A stretch of DNA of 22,762 nucleotides, from the NCBI RefSeq assembly GCF_000721235.1, contig NZ_JOFH01000062.1, positions 1 through 22,762 of the forward strand, read 5' to 3'. Shown here piece by piece: positions 15,431 to 22,762 of the stretch. A model generated the notes under the pieces. That model had not been told where the DNA came from, made no database searches, and saw only the letters and a list, made by a program, of their open reading frames with translations. Position 1 is the stretch's first letter. Each line of letters begins with the position of its first letter. The translations under genes were made by a program, and so were the position numbers. The stretch is from Streptomyces olivaceus (GTDB taxonomy: Bacteria; Actinomycetota; Actinomycetes; Streptomycetales; Streptomycetaceae).

Positions 15431-16942
15431 TCACCCGCCGGACAGGACCCTGACCAGGTCGTCGGCGGTGCGGCAGCGGTCCAGGAGTTCCTTGACGTGA
15501 TTACGCGTTCCGCGAAGCGGTTCCAGGGTTGGGACCCGCTGGAGCGAGTCCCGGCCCGGCAGGTCGAAGATCACCGAGTCCCAGGAGGCCGCGGCGACGT
15601 CGTCGGCGTACTGCTCCAGGCAGCGGCCGCGGAAGTAGGCGCGGGTGTCCTCCGGCGGCTTGGTGCGGGCCCGCTCGACCTCGTTCTCGTCGAGGAGCCG
15701 CTTGATGCGGCCGCGGTCCACGAGGCGGTTGTAGAGGCCCTTGGTGGGGCGTACGTCGGCGTACTGGAGGTCGACGAGGTGCAGCCGGGGGGCGTCCCAG
15801 TCGAGGTTGTCGCGGCGCCGGTAGCCCTCCATGAGTTCGCGTTTGGCGACCCAGTCGAGTTCGCCGGCGAGGCTCATGGGGTCGTTCTCGAGCCGGTTGA
15901 GGGTGTCCTCCCAGCGGCCGAGGACGTCCTTGGTCTGGTCGTCGGCGTCGGCTCCGTAGCGTTCCTCGACGTATTTGCGGGCCAGCTCGTAGTACTCCAT
16001 CTGGAGCTGTACGGCGGTGAGTGTGCGGCCGCTGCGGAGGGTGACGAGGTGCTTGAGGGACGGGTCGTGGGAGACCTGGTGGAGGGTGCGTACGGGCTGG
16101 TCGACGGCGAGGTCGACGGCGATGAACCCGTCCTCGATCATGGAGAGGACGAGGGCCGTGGTGCCCAGCTTGAGGTAGGTGGAGATCTCCGACAGGTTGG
16201 CGTCGCCGATGATGACGTGGAGGCGGCGCCATTTCTCCGCGTCGGCGTGGGGCTCGTCGCGGGTGTTGATGATGGGCCGTTTGAGTGTCGTCTCCAGGCC
16301 GACCTCGACTTCGAAGTAGTCGGCGCGCTGGCTGAGCTGGAAGCCGTGTTCGTGGCCGTCCTGGCCGATGCCGACGCGGCCTGCTCCGGTGAAGACCTGG
16401 CGGGAGACGAAGAAGGGCGTGAGGTGGCGCACGATGTCGGAGAAGGCGGTCTCGCGCTTCATGAGGTAGTTCTCGTGCGTGCCGTAGGAGGCGCCCTTGT
16501 TGTCGGTGTTGTTCTTGTAGAGGTGGATGGGCTGGGCGCCGGGGAGCTGGGCGGCGCGTTCGGCGGCCTCGGCCATGATGCGTTCGCCGGCCTTGTCCCA
16601 GAGGACGGCGTCGCGGGGGTTGGTGACTTCGGGAGCGCTGTATTCGGGGTGTGCGTGGTCGACGTAGAGCCGTGCTCCGTTGGTGAGGATGACGTTGGCG
16701 AGGCCGATGTCCTCGTCGGTGAGCTGGCTGGAGTCGGCGGTCTCGCGGGCGAGGTCGAAGCCTCGCGCGTCGCGGAGGGGGTTCTCCTCTTCGAAGTCCC
16801 AGCGGGCTCGGCGGGCCCGGTGCATCGCCGCGGCGTAGGCGTTGACGATCTGGGACGAGGTGAGCATGGCATTGGCGTTCGGGTGGCCGGGGACGGAGAT
16901 TCCGTACTCCGTCTCGATGCCCATTACTCGCCGTACGGTCAT
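15431..16942 (-). CDS. dop: Depupylase/deamidase Dop
   Basis: This 503-aa homologue of PafA removes Pup from substrates and, where Pup ends in Gln, converts it to Glu. The start ATG 16940-16942 has an excellent AAGGAGGG site; a second ATG at codon 7 is weaker. The protein begins [14 protein letters not shown], with Glu10 in the nucleotide site. The Dop-specific loop precedes the catalytic strand (about 45-86, [20 protein letters not shown]). Asp95 lies in [16 protein letters not shown], matching the mycobacterial nucleophile position. [17 protein letters not shown] and [13 protein letters not shown] are shared with PafA. Because the local Pup ends in Glu, only the depupylase activity should be needed here. 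The gene lies between arc and pup, preceded by a hairpin. Confidence 0.97.
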   Translation of the reverse strand: MTVRRVMGIETEYGISVPGHPNANAMLTSSQIVNAYAAAMHRARRARWDFEEENPLRDARGFDLARETADSSQLTDEDIGLANVILTNGARLYVDHAHPEYSAPEVTNPRDAVLWDKAGERIMAEAAERAAQLPGAQPIHLYKNNTDNKGASYGTHENYLMKRETAFSDIVRHLTPFFVSRQVFTGAGRVGIGQDGHEHGFQLSQRADYFEVEVGLETTLKRPIINTRDEPHADAEKWRRLHVIIGDANLSEISTYLKLGTTALVLSMIEDGFIAVDLAVDQPVRTLHQVSHDPSLKHLVTLRSGRTLTAVQLQMEYYELARKYVEERYGADADDQTKDVLGRWEDTLNRLENDPMSLAGELDWVAKRELMEGYRRRDNLDWDAPRLHLVDLQYADVRPTKGLYNRLVDRGRIKRLLDENEVERARTKPPEDTRAYFRGRCLEQYADDVAAASWDSVIFDLPGRDSLQRVPTLEPLRGTRNHVKELLDRCRTADDLVRVLSGG

Positions 16943-17053
16943 GCGGCCCTCCTTGCCCGGCAGTGCCCGTGGTGGGCGCTGCTCAAGTACCGCTGGCGCT
17001 CCGATGCGTGTGCGGTGCCCGTCCCCGCACTGCGCGACTCGGCGGTAGGGAAG

Positions 17054-17059
17054 AGCCTA
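17054..17059 (-). promoter_or_regulatory. Candidate -10 element for dop
   Basis: TAGGCT on the minus strand lies between the arc terminator hairpin and dop, and would give a leader of about 105 nt. No convincing -35 box accompanies it. Dop needs its own promoter if the hairpin at 17130-17164 terminates arc transcription. Confidence 0.27.
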
Positions 17060-17129
17060 GAACGCCTTTGCGCTGGTGGGGAGATCATTTGCGGCATTGC
17101 CTTGCTCCAGTCGGGCTCCGGAAAGCAGT

Positions 17130-17164
17130 CGGCTGCGGGTACCCACTGTGGGGACCCGCAGCCG
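17130..17164 (-). terminator. Strong hairpin after arc
   Basis: CGGCTGCGGGT (17130-17140) and ACCCGCAGCCG (17154-17164) are a perfect 11-bp inverted repeat; the 13-nt interior (CCC/GGG) can extend the stem. It begins 10 bp after the arc stop codon. There is only a short T run downstream. Probable intrinsic-type terminator separating arc from dop. Confidence 0.68.
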
Positions 17165-17174
17165 CCCCGGCGTT

Positions 17175-18941
17175 TTACAGGTACTGACCGGTGTTGGCCA
17201 CCGTGTCGATGGAGCGTCCGGTGTCCGCGCCCTGTTTTCCGGTGACGAGGGTGCGGATGTAGACGATCCGTTCGCCCTTCTTTCCGGAGATGCGGGCCCA
17301 GTCGTCGGGGTTGGTGGTGTTGGGGAGGTCTTCGTTCTCCTTGAACTCGTCCACGCAGGCTTGGAGGAGGTGGGAGACGCGGAGGCCCTTCTGGTTCTTC
17401 TCGAGGAAGTCCTTGATCGCCATTTTCTTGGCGCGGCCCACGATGTTTTCGATCATGGCGCCGGAGTTGAAGTCCTTGAAGTAGAGGACTTCCTTGTCGC
17501 CGTTGGCGTAGGTGACCTCGAGGAAGCGGTTCTCCTCGGATTCGGCGTACATCTGTTCCACCGCGGTCTGGATCATGCTGCTTACGGTGGCGGTCTTGTC
17601 CTTCTCGTGCTCCGCGAGGTCGTCGGAGTGGAGGGGGAGCCGTTGGGTGAGGTACTTGCCGAAGATGTCCTTGGCCGCTTCAGCGTCGGGGCGTTCGATC
17701 TTGATTTTCACGTCGAGCCGGCCGGGGCGCAGGATGGCGGGGTCGATCATGTCTTCGCGGTTGGAGGCGCCGATCACGACCACGTTCTGGAGGCCTTCGA
17801 CGCCGTCGATCTCGGCGAGCAGCTGGGGGACGATGGTGTTTTCCACGTCGGAGCTGACGCCGGAGCCGCGGGTGCGGAAGAGGGATTCCATTTCGTCGAA
17901 GAAGACGATGACGGGGGTGCCCTCGCTGGCCTTTTCGCGGGCTCGCTGGAAGACGAGGCGGATCTGCCGTTCGGTTTCGCCGACGTATTTGTTGAGGAGC
18001 TCGGGGCCCTTGATGTTGAGGAAGAAGCTCTTGCCGGCGGCTTGGCCGGTGACTTCGGCGACCTTTTTGGCCAGGGAGTTGGCGACGGCCTTGGCGATGA
18101 GCGTCTTGCCGCATCCGGGGGGTCCGTAGAGGAGGACTCCCTTGGGCGGGCGGAGCTCGTGTTCCCGGAAGAGGTCGGGGTAGAGATAGGGGAGCTCGAC
18201 CGCGTCGCGGATGGCTTCGATCTGTCCGCCGAGTCCGCCGATCTGTTCGTAGCCGATGTCGGGGACTTCTTCGAGGACGAGTTCTTCGACCTCGCTCTTG
18301 GGGACGACCTCGTAGACGTAGCCCGAGCGGGGTTCGAGCAGGAGGGCGTCGCCGGGGCGGATGGTGAGTCCGCGCAGGGGTTCGGCGAGCCTTACCACCC
18401 TTTCCTCGTCGGTGTGGCCGAGTACCAGGGCGCGTTCGCCGTCCTCGAGGACTTCCTTGAGGGTGACGATGTCGCCGACGCTCTCGTACTCCATGGCCTC
18501 GACCACGTTGAGTGCTTCGTTGAGCATCACTTCCTGGCCGCGTCGGAGTTCGTCGAGCTCGACGCTGGGGCTGACGTTCACCCTGAGTTTGCGGCCGCCG
18601 GTGAAGATGTCGGCGGTGCCGTCGTCGTTGGCCTGCAGGAAGACTCCGAAGCCGGCGGGTGGCTGGGCCAGCCGGTCGACTTCTTCTTTGAGGGCCACGA
18701 TCTGGTCGCGGGCCTCGCGGAGTGTGCCGGCGAGCCGCTCGTTCTGCGCGGACACACCGGCCAGGTTGGTCTGCAGTTCGACGATCCGCTCTTCGAGAAT
18801 TCTCGTGTGTCGCGGAGATTCGGCGAGCTTGCGCCGCAGGACGGCGATCTCCTGCTCAAGATAGGCCACCTGCCCGGCCGGGTCCTCGGACCCGCGTCCC
18901 GGGCGGATGCCGCGGTTCATGTCGTCGTCGTGGGCTGCCAC
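17175..18941 (-). CDS. arc: Proteasome-associated AAA ATPase Arc/Mpa
   Basis: This 588-aa hexameric unfoldase binds Pup through its N-terminal coiled coil and translocates tagged proteins into the 20S core. The coiled coil covers about 22-92 ([34 protein letters not shown]), followed by two OB folds (about 95-215). The AAA domain has Walker A GPPGCGKT (273-280), Walker B VIVFFDE (344-350) and the Arg-finger region RPGRLD. The C-terminus TGQYL carries the penultimate Tyr used to dock the proteasome alpha ring. I chose GTG 18939-18941 because AGGAGGTGAGG precedes it; a TTG 6 codons upstream would place that site inside the gene. It is divergent from the ferredoxin gene and separated from dop by a terminator hairpin. 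Confidence 0.97.
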   Translation of the reverse strand: MAAHDDDMNRGIRPGRGSEDPAGQVAYLEQEIAVLRRKLAESPRHTRILEERIVELQTNLAGVSAQNERLAGTLREARDQIVALKEEVDRLAQPPAGFGVFLQANDDGTADIFTGGRKLRVNVSPSVELDELRRGQEVMLNEALNVVEAMEYESVGDIVTLKEVLEDGERALVLGHTDEERVVRLAEPLRGLTIRPGDALLLEPRSGYVYEVVPKSEVEELVLEEVPDIGYEQIGGLGGQIEAIRDAVELPYLYPDLFREHELRPPKGVLLYGPPGCGKTLIAKAVANSLAKKVAEVTGQAAGKSFFLNIKGPELLNKYVGETERQIRLVFQRAREKASEGTPVIVFFDEMESLFRTRGSGVSSDVENTIVPQLLAEIDGVEGLQNVVVIGASNREDMIDPAILRPGRLDVKIKIERPDAEAAKDIFGKYLTQRLPLHSDDLAEHEKDKTATVSSMIQTAVEQMYAESEENRFLEVTYANGDKEVLYFKDFNSGAMIENIVGRAKKMAIKDFLEKNQKGLRVSHLLQACVDEFKENEDLPNTTNPDDWARISGKKGERIVYIRTLVTGKQGADTGRSIDTVANTGQYL

Positions 18942-18979
18942 GGTCCTCACCTCCTCCAAGGGGAGCTGGACGCTTCCAG

Positions 18980-19008
18980 ACCCTACCTGGGTGGGTGTCG
19001 ATTGAAAC
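18980..19008 (-). promoter_or_regulatory. Candidate arc promoter
   Basis: On the minus strand GTTTCA (19003-19008) is followed after 17 bp by TAGGGT (18980-18985). The -10 is a good actinobacterial match and the -35 is weak. It predicts an RNA start near 18973 and a leader of about 32 nt containing the AGGAGG site. Confidence 0.4.
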
Positions 19009-19059
19009 CCCTAGATCACAAAGACGGTCGGGGTGTGTCCGATCTTCACCCTTGCGCTC

Positions 19060-19097
19060 TCCCTCACGCCAGGGGAATACCCATCGGACGTGAGGGA
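19060..19097. promoter_or_regulatory. 9-bp perfect inverted repeat between arc and ferredoxin genes
   Basis: TCCCTCACG (19060-19068) and CGTGAGGGA (19089-19097) are perfect inverted copies 20 bp apart. The right copy overlaps the -35 region expected for the TAGGGT at 19112-19117. It could be an operator for the ferredoxin gene or a leader hairpin of an upstream transcript; its position argues for the former. Confidence 0.4.
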
Positions 19098-19111
19098 AAC
19101 CCCGCCGGGGG

Positions 19112-19117
19112 TAGGGT
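19112..19117 (+). promoter_or_regulatory. Candidate -10 element for ferredoxin gene
   Basis: TAGGGT on the plus strand lies 74 bp before the ferredoxin ATG and would give a leader of about 62 nt. The -35 region (CGTGAG) is poor and coincides with the right arm of the inverted repeat, which would suit an activated or repressed promoter. Confidence 0.32.
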
Positions 19118-19185
19118 CGAAGTGTTCAACACCGGTCGGAGCTGGCCGGATTCCCGGGCGTGCGGCGCAGGAAGCGGCAGGAGAG

Positions 19186-19491
19186 ATGAGCGTGCAGCAG
19201 GAGGCCGGAGTCGGCGGCGAGGCTCTGGAGGTCTGGATCGATCAGAACCTGTGTACGGGTGACGGTATCTGTGCCCAGTATGCGCCGGAGGTGTTCGAGC
19301 TGGACATCGACGGTCTGGCTTACGTCAAGGGTGCGGGCGACGAGCTGTTGCAGGCGAGGGGTGCGACAACACCGGTGCCGCTGCCGCTTCTCACGGATGT
19401 GGTGGACTCGGCGAAGGAGTGTCCGGGCGAGTGCATTCACGTGCGTCGTGTTTCGGACAGGGCCGAGGTCTATGGCCCGGACGCAGAGTGA
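19186..19491 (+). CDS. Small ferredoxin, probably [3Fe-4S]
   Basis: This 101-aa electron carrier resembles the ferredoxins that partner cytochromes P450. Cluster ligands are Cys23 and Cys29 (LCTGDGICAQYAPEVFELD) and Cys79 (AKECPGECIHV); the three-Cys pattern C-x5-C...C-P fits a [3Fe-4S] cluster, with Cys83 extra. A hydrophilic insertion of about 20 residues (49-72) sits between the binding motifs. The ATG at 19186-19188 follows AGGAG at short spacing. No P450 or reductase gene is in the window, so its partner is unknown. It is the only plus-strand gene besides the LacI-type regulator and is divergent from arc. The stretch to the next gene (19492-19588) holds no clear terminator. Confidence 0.88.
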   Translation: MSVQQEAGVGGEALEVWIDQNLCTGDGICAQYAPEVFELDIDGLAYVKGAGDELLQARGATTPVPLPLLTDVVDSAKECPGECIHVRRVSDRAEVYGPDAE

Positions 19492-19588
19492 CCAAAATGT
19501 GACATCGTGCGTACGCTCTGTGACTGATGTCTGGTGTGCCTCGCCGTTTGCCGCGTGCGGCGGTGGTCGGCCGGTCCTGTCCCGCGGG

Positions 19589-20167
19589 TCAGACGGTCCG
19601 CGCCTGTGAGGGTGTGTCCTCGACGAACGTGCCGTTCTGCCACTGCCACTTCGCGTGCTCGGTGAGGTCGGGGCAGCAATTGGGCACGTCTGCCGACGAG
19701 TAGCCGAGGAGGGTGGCGCGGACGGCGCCGTCGCGCACGGTGAGGTCGGTGACCGAGTGGCGGTCCGCGGGGGCGACGAGGGTGGCGACGACTCTGGGCT
19801 TGCCGCTGTCGGTGTCGCGGGTGAGGACGTACACGCCGGTGGGCGGGGTGCCCATGCCCGCGTCGCAGCGTACGGCAGCCACCGTCTCGGGGCTGCCGTC
19901 GCCGTCGAGGTCGCCGGTTGCCGTCTTCTGCACGACCGCCTCGACCGGTCCGCATTCCAGGGGGAAGGCGGCGGCCGCCGGGTCGGGCGGGGCGCTGTGG
20001 GCGGGCGCGTTCCTGGTCCCGCCGGCGGCGGGCTGTGCGGCGGTGGCGGCGTCGGGCTGCAGTACGGAGGACAGGGCGACGACTCCGGCGACGGCCGTGG
20101 CGGTGGCCACCCAGTGGATCGGGCGGGTGTGGGTGTGGGACAGGTCCGGAACGGCGGTGTGCTGCAC
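19589..20167 (-). CDS. Secreted or membrane-anchored protein of unknown function
   Basis: This 192-aa protein was not assigned to a named family. From GTG 20165-20167 (AGGAG at good spacing) it has a short basic/His N-terminus, one hydrophobic stretch at about 17-36 and an Ala/Pro-rich linker (about 37-68). The stretch could be a signal peptide or an anchor. A small extracytoplasmic domain follows. It includes TGDLDGDGSPETV (84-96), a DxDxDGxxE calcium-binding-like or FG-GAP-like loop, and four cysteines (72, 101, 164, 165). The ribosome site AGGAG is followed 3 nt later by CTCCT, a possible but very tight hairpin. The frame extends upstream to 20239 without support. It stands alone between two likely transcription boundaries. 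Confidence 0.72.
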   Translation of the reverse strand: MQHTAVPDLSHTHTRPIHWVATATAVAGVVALSSVLQPDAATAAQPAAGGTRNAPAHSAPPDPAAAAFPLECGPVEAVVQKTATGDLDGDGSPETVAAVRCDAGMGTPPTGVYVLTRDTDSGKPRVVATLVAPADRHSVTDLTVRDGAVRATLLGYSSADVPNCCPDLTEHAKWQWQNGTFVEDTPSQARTV

Positions 20168-20222
20168 GAGGAGTGTCTCCTGTGAGGGCTGTGCCGGTGG
20201 GGTGGGGCAGGGGGTGCCCAGC

Positions 20223-20251
20223 ATCGTGCCACACGTCACAGTGTGGGGGAA
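20223..20251 (-). promoter_or_regulatory. Operator-like palindrome in a candidate promoter
   Basis: CCACAC (20229-20234) and GTGTGG (20241-20246) are a perfect inverted pair 6 bp apart. On the minus strand they fall between a weak TTCCCC (20246-20251) and a CACGAT (20223-20228) spaced 17 bp, upstream of the secreted-protein gene. The arrangement suggests a repressor site, but both promoter boxes are poor matches. Confidence 0.3.
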
Positions 20252-20346
20252 CGGCGGGGTCGGTACTCGACCGTGTTGCCGTGCGCGCGGCCCCGCTCTT
20301 CACCTCTCCGCCCGCGTTCTTCGGCGGCGGGCGGTGGCAATACGAC

Positions 20347-20397
20347 GGCGCCGTGGCGGGGTTGCCGGGCGGTGCCCGGAAACTCCGCCACGGCGCC
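20347..20397 (-). terminator. Nested 13-bp inverted repeat after trmI
   Basis: GGCGCCGTGGCGG (20347-20359) and CCGCCACGGCGCC (20385-20397) are perfect inverted copies. Between them CCGGGC (20365-20370) and GCCCGG (20374-20379) form a second hairpin with a GGT loop. The structure begins 27 bp after the trmI stop and has no T run. It most likely ends the protease-trmI transcript; the nested form is unusual. Confidence 0.66.
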
Positions 20398-20423
20398 TGT
20401 GCGTTGGCCGGGGGCGGGTCGCG

Positions 20424-21326
20424 TCAGCGGCCGGCGCCCGCGCCGGCGTTGGGTCCGTCGTAGTCCTCGCCGTAGGCGCCCTTGGCGGGGCGGCGGCGGC
20501 GCATGGGGGGCTCGACGCCGTCGGCGAGGCGGCGGGCGGTGAGGAGGAAGCCGGTGTGGCCGATCATCCGGTGGTCCGGGCGGACGGCGAGGCCTTCGAC
20601 GTGCCAGTTGCGGATCATGGTTTCCCATGAGGTCGGCTCGTTGAAGCAGCCGATCTCGCGGATGGACTCGACGGTCCGGGCGAGCTGGGTGGTGGTGGCC
20701 ACGTAGCTGCAGAGGATGCCGCCGGGGACGAGGGCCTTGGAGACGGCGTCCAGGCATTCCCAGGGGGCGAGCATGTCGAGGATGACGCGGTCGACGTCGG
20801 TGTCGGACAGGTTGTCCTGGAGGTCGCCGACGGTGAGCTGCCAGGCGGGGTGGGGGGCGCCGAAGTAGCGTTCCACGTTCTGCCGGGCGATGTCGGCGAA
20901 GTCCTCGCGGCGCTCGTAGGAGTGCAGCATGCCCTGGTCGCCGATGGCGCGCAGCAGGAAGCTGCTGAGGGAGCCGGAGCCGACGCCGGCCTCGACGACG
21001 CGGGCGCCGGGGAAGATGTCGGCGAAGGCGAGGATCTGCCCCGCGTCCTTCGGGTAGACGACGGCTGCCCCGCGGGGCATGGAAAGGACGTAGTCGGGGA
21101 GCAGGGGGCGCAGCGCGAGGTAGGCGACGTTCCCGGTGGTGCGGACAACGCTGCCCTCGGGAGCGCCGATCAGTTCGTCGTGGGGGAAGGAACCCTTGTG
21201 GGTGTGGAAGTTCTTCCCGGCCTCGAGTGTGAACGTGTAGTGGCGGCCCTTGGGGTCGGTCAGCTGAACCTGGTCCCCGACCTTGAAGGGCCCGCGCCTG
21301 CGGGCGGCACCGGTCGGTTCGGACAT
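20424..21326 (-). CDS. trmI: tRNA (adenine(58)-N1)-methyltransferase TrmI
   Basis: This 300-aa SAM-dependent enzyme makes m1A58 in the tRNA T-loop (and m1A57/58 in some relatives). An N-terminal small domain (about 1-80, FKVGDQVQLTDPKGRHYTFTL) precedes the Rossmann methyltransferase domain. That domain has motif I VVEAGVGSGS (110-119), acidic SYERRE after it, and LDMLAPWE (183-190) at the active site. The C-terminus is a basic/Gly-rich tail. The ATG at 21324-21326 has only a weak ribosome site. It lies 59 bp after the metalloprotease gene in the same direction. In mycobacteria the orthologue (Rv2118c) also lies just upstream of the mpa region, so this is the conserved proteasome-flanking copy. 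Confidence 0.95.
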   Translation of the reverse strand: MSEPTGAARRRGPFKVGDQVQLTDPKGRHYTFTLEAGKNFHTHKGSFPHDELIGAPEGSVVRTTGNVAYLALRPLLPDYVLSMPRGAAVVYPKDAGQILAFADIFPGARVVEAGVGSGSLSSFLLRAIGDQGMLHSYERREDFADIARQNVERYFGAPHPAWQLTVGDLQDNLSDTDVDRVILDMLAPWECLDAVSKALVPGGILCSYVATTTQLARTVESIREIGCFNEPTSWETMIRNWHVEGLAVRPDHRMIGHTGFLLTARRLADGVEPPMRRRRPAKGAYGEDYDGPNAGAGAGR

Positions 21327-21385
21327 GTGACCAGCCTACCGGTCCCGGGCGGGGCCGCCGACCACGCCGGTGGCCCCCTCGGTAT

Positions 21386-22762
21386 TCAGGAGGGGCGTGC
21401 CATGGCCTTCACGAAGGCGCGTTCCACGTCGGCGGCGGACAGGACGCCGTAGATCTCGCCGGTGTCCTCGACGACGAGGTATTCGGTGGCGGGGTTGGCG
21501 CGCAGGGCGTCGAGGAGTTCTTCGCCACTGAGTTCGGCGGAGACGCGCATGCCGTCGGTGAGGTCCTGGGCGAGGGTGCTGACGGGGACCCAGGGGCGGC
21601 GGTGTTCGGGTACGCCGACGATGGCGGCCTCGCGTACCAGGGAGACGGGCCTGCCCTCGGTGTCGACGACGACCAGGGCGCGGGCGCCGGAGGCGTTGGC
21701 GCGGCGCAGGGCCTCGGAGAGGGGGGTGTCGGCGGGGACGGGTACGGCGCGCCGGGTGAGGGCGCGGGCGCGCAGTTCGGGGAGGTGTTCGCGCAGGCGG
21801 GCCATGCGGAGGCTGTTTCCGGCGCCGGTCCAGATGATGGCGGCGAGGATGGCGGCGAGCAGGGCGTCCATGACGGTGTCCATGCCGACGTCGTCCGCGG
21901 CGCCGGACCCCAGGGACTGGGTGAGCAGCGGCAGGCCGACCAGTACGGCGATGGCGAGGGCGCGGCCGACCCAGGCGGCGGCGACCGTTCCGCTCATGGG
22001 TTTGCCGGTGATCTTCCAGACGACGGCGCGGAGCATGCGGCCGCCGTCGAGGGGGAGGCCGGGCAGCAGGTTGAAGACGGCCACGATGAGGTTGGAGACC
22101 ATCAGGCCGGCCAGGAGCACGCCGGGGACGCTGTCGGGTTCGACGGGGAGCAGGGCGGCGTAGAAGACGCCGGCGAGGACGAGGGAGAGCAGGGGGCCGA
22201 CGAAGGCGAGGACGAATTCGCGGCCGGGGGTCTCGGCTTCCTTCTCGATCTCGGAGACGCCGCCGAAGAACTGGAGCTGGATGCGGCGGACGGGGAGCTT
22301 GAAGCGGAGGGCGGCGACGGTGTGGGCGAGTTCGTGGACGAGGACGGAGGCGTAGAAGGCGACGGCGAAGAAGAGGGAGACCAGGTAGCGGGCGGCGCCC
22401 AGTTCGGGCAGCACGCGGTCGAGCTGGCCGCCGAAGACCCAGGTGATGAGGGCGGCGACCAGGAACCAGCTGGGGGCGACGTAGACGGGCACGCCGAAGG
22501 GCCTGCCCATCAGGAGTCCGCCGCCGGGTTCGGGCCGGCGCTGGGGTGGCCGTCCGGGGCTGCCGTCGCCGCCGTTGTGGGCCTCGGTGCGGTGTCGCGG
22601 TCCGGCGGCGTGGTGGGCGGGGCGCCGGTGTTCCGCGGGGCCGTGTTCCTCGGAGCGGTGGGCGGGGTGCTCGTCCGGGGCGGGGGGTTTCGACCACGGG
22701 TCCGTGCCGCCGCCGTTCCCGCCCGGTGTCTGCGGCCCGGGAGGTGGGGGGCCGGCCGGGGT
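21386..22762 (-). CDS. Site-2 protease family M50 metalloprotease with CBS domains (5' end outside window)
   Basis: This integral membrane zinc protease has its 3' 458 codons in the window and no stop before the right edge. From an internal Met (22508-22510) the core begins MGRPFGVPVYVAPSWFLVAA. The zinc motif HELAH follows in LVHELAHTVAALRF, then FFGGVSEIE, the second-site motif NLLPGLPLDGGRML, and several membrane helices. A C-terminal pair of CBS-like domains (about 110 residues) ends the protein. That Met has no ribosome site, and 84 further in-frame codons rich in Pro, Gly, His and Arg lie upstream. I therefore take the true start to be beyond 22762. M50 proteases of this shape cut membrane-bound regulators; the CBS pair may bind adenine nucleotides. 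It probably shares a transcript with trmI. Confidence 0.88.
   Translation of the reverse strand, partial: TPAGPPPPGPQTPGGNGGGTDPWSKPPAPDEHPAHRSEEHGPAEHRRPAHHAAGPRHRTEAHNGGDGSPGRPPQRRPEPGGGLLMGRPFGVPVYVAPSWFLVAALITWVFGGQLDRVLPELGAARYLVSLFFAVAFYASVLVHELAHTVAALRFKLPVRRIQLQFFGGVSEIEKEAETPGREFVLAFVGPLLSLVLAGVFYAALLPVEPDSVPGVLLAGLMVSNLIVAVFNLLPGLPLDGGRMLRAVVWKITGKPMSGTVAAAWVGRALAIAVLVGLPLLTQSLGSGAADDVGMDTVMDALLAAILAAIIWTGAGNSLRMARLREHLPELRARALTRRAVPVPADTPLSEALRRANASGARALVVVDTEGRPVSLVREAAIVGVPEHRRPWVPVSTLAQDLTDGMRVSAELSGEELLDALRANPATEYLVVEDTGEIYGVLSAADVERAFVKAMARPS

Noticed and set aside
18957..18959. TTG as the start of arc
   Set aside because: It would place the strong AGGAGG ribosome site inside the gene; GTG 18939-18941 is correctly spaced.
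17076..19262. 728-codon plus-strand open frame opposite arc
   Set aside because: It mirrors the Arc coding sequence, is Val/Asp/Glu/Gly rich, and overlaps the arc promoter and ferredoxin start.
20243..20542. Possible small plus-strand gene of 99 codons upstream of the trmI 3' end
   Set aside because: It crosses the nested inverted repeats and the end of trmI, is Arg/Gly/Pro rich and has no ribosome site.
22508..22510. ATG as the true start of the site-2 protease
   Set aside because: No ribosome site precedes it and the frame stays open with protein-like low-complexity sequence to the window edge; kept only as an alternative.
1..22762. CRISPR arrays, tRNA or rRNA genes
   Set aside because: I saw no regularly spaced repeats and no cloverleaf or conserved rRNA segments; the only tandem repeat is the coding one in prcA.

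Overview
The window is very GC-rich DNA with G/C-ending codons, many GTG starts and few TATA-like promoters. It carries a complete Pup-proteasome gene set: arc/mpa, dop, pup, prcB, prcA and pafA, with pafB and pafC. This points to an actinobacterium. The individual proteins (an Arc beginning [11 protein letters not shown] and ending GQYL, a PrcB with a 53-residue propeptide, tandem FKBP proteins) look like Streptomyces. The genus is an inference from recall, because no search was run.

Layout from left to right. At 1-105 is the N-terminus of an IS481-type transposase, cut by the window edge. 225-4430 (minus) holds a Ski2/Mtr4-type helicase (HelY) and the Tat export genes tatC and tatA, with a strong hairpin between tatC and helY. 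4699-7245 (minus) is an apparent operon, pafB-pafC-zinc ribbon protein-small membrane protein. 7383-8822 (minus) holds two FKBP prolyl isomerases, one cytosolic and one a lipoprotein with two FKBP domains. 8976-11606 (minus) is an MFS transporter followed 9 bp later by pafA, the Pup ligase. A LacI-family regulator (11660-12712, plus) diverges from the transporter across a short gap that contains an inverted repeat. 12737-16942 (minus) is dop, pup, an endonuclease VII-like HNH gene, prcB and prcA. 17175-18941 (minus) is the Arc/Mpa ATPase, divergent from a ferredoxin (19186-19491, plus). 19589-22762 (minus) carries a small secreted or anchored protein, the tRNA m1A58 methyltransferase trmI, and a membrane metalloprotease (site-2 protease type) whose 5' end lies beyond the window.

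How the genes work together. PafA attaches Pup to substrate lysines and Dop removes it. Arc unfolds pupylated proteins and feeds them to the PrcBA 20S core. PafB and PafC are WYL-domain regulators linked in mycobacteria to the DNA-damage response. Pup here is encoded with a C-terminal Gly-Gly-Glu, so Dop is not needed to deamidate it.

No wholly unknown system is evident. The most interesting unexplained parts are: the intact endonuclease VII gene translationally overlapped with prcB; the 11-bp-stem hairpin separating pup from the nuclease and core genes; the LacI/MFS pair that makes pafA look like the second gene of a transporter operon; a likely prcBA terminator inside the convergent lacI coding sequence; and the strongly C-skewed patch around the LacI/MFS pair. 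No tRNA, rRNA or CRISPR was seen, and no gene-free stretch exceeds about 300 bp.
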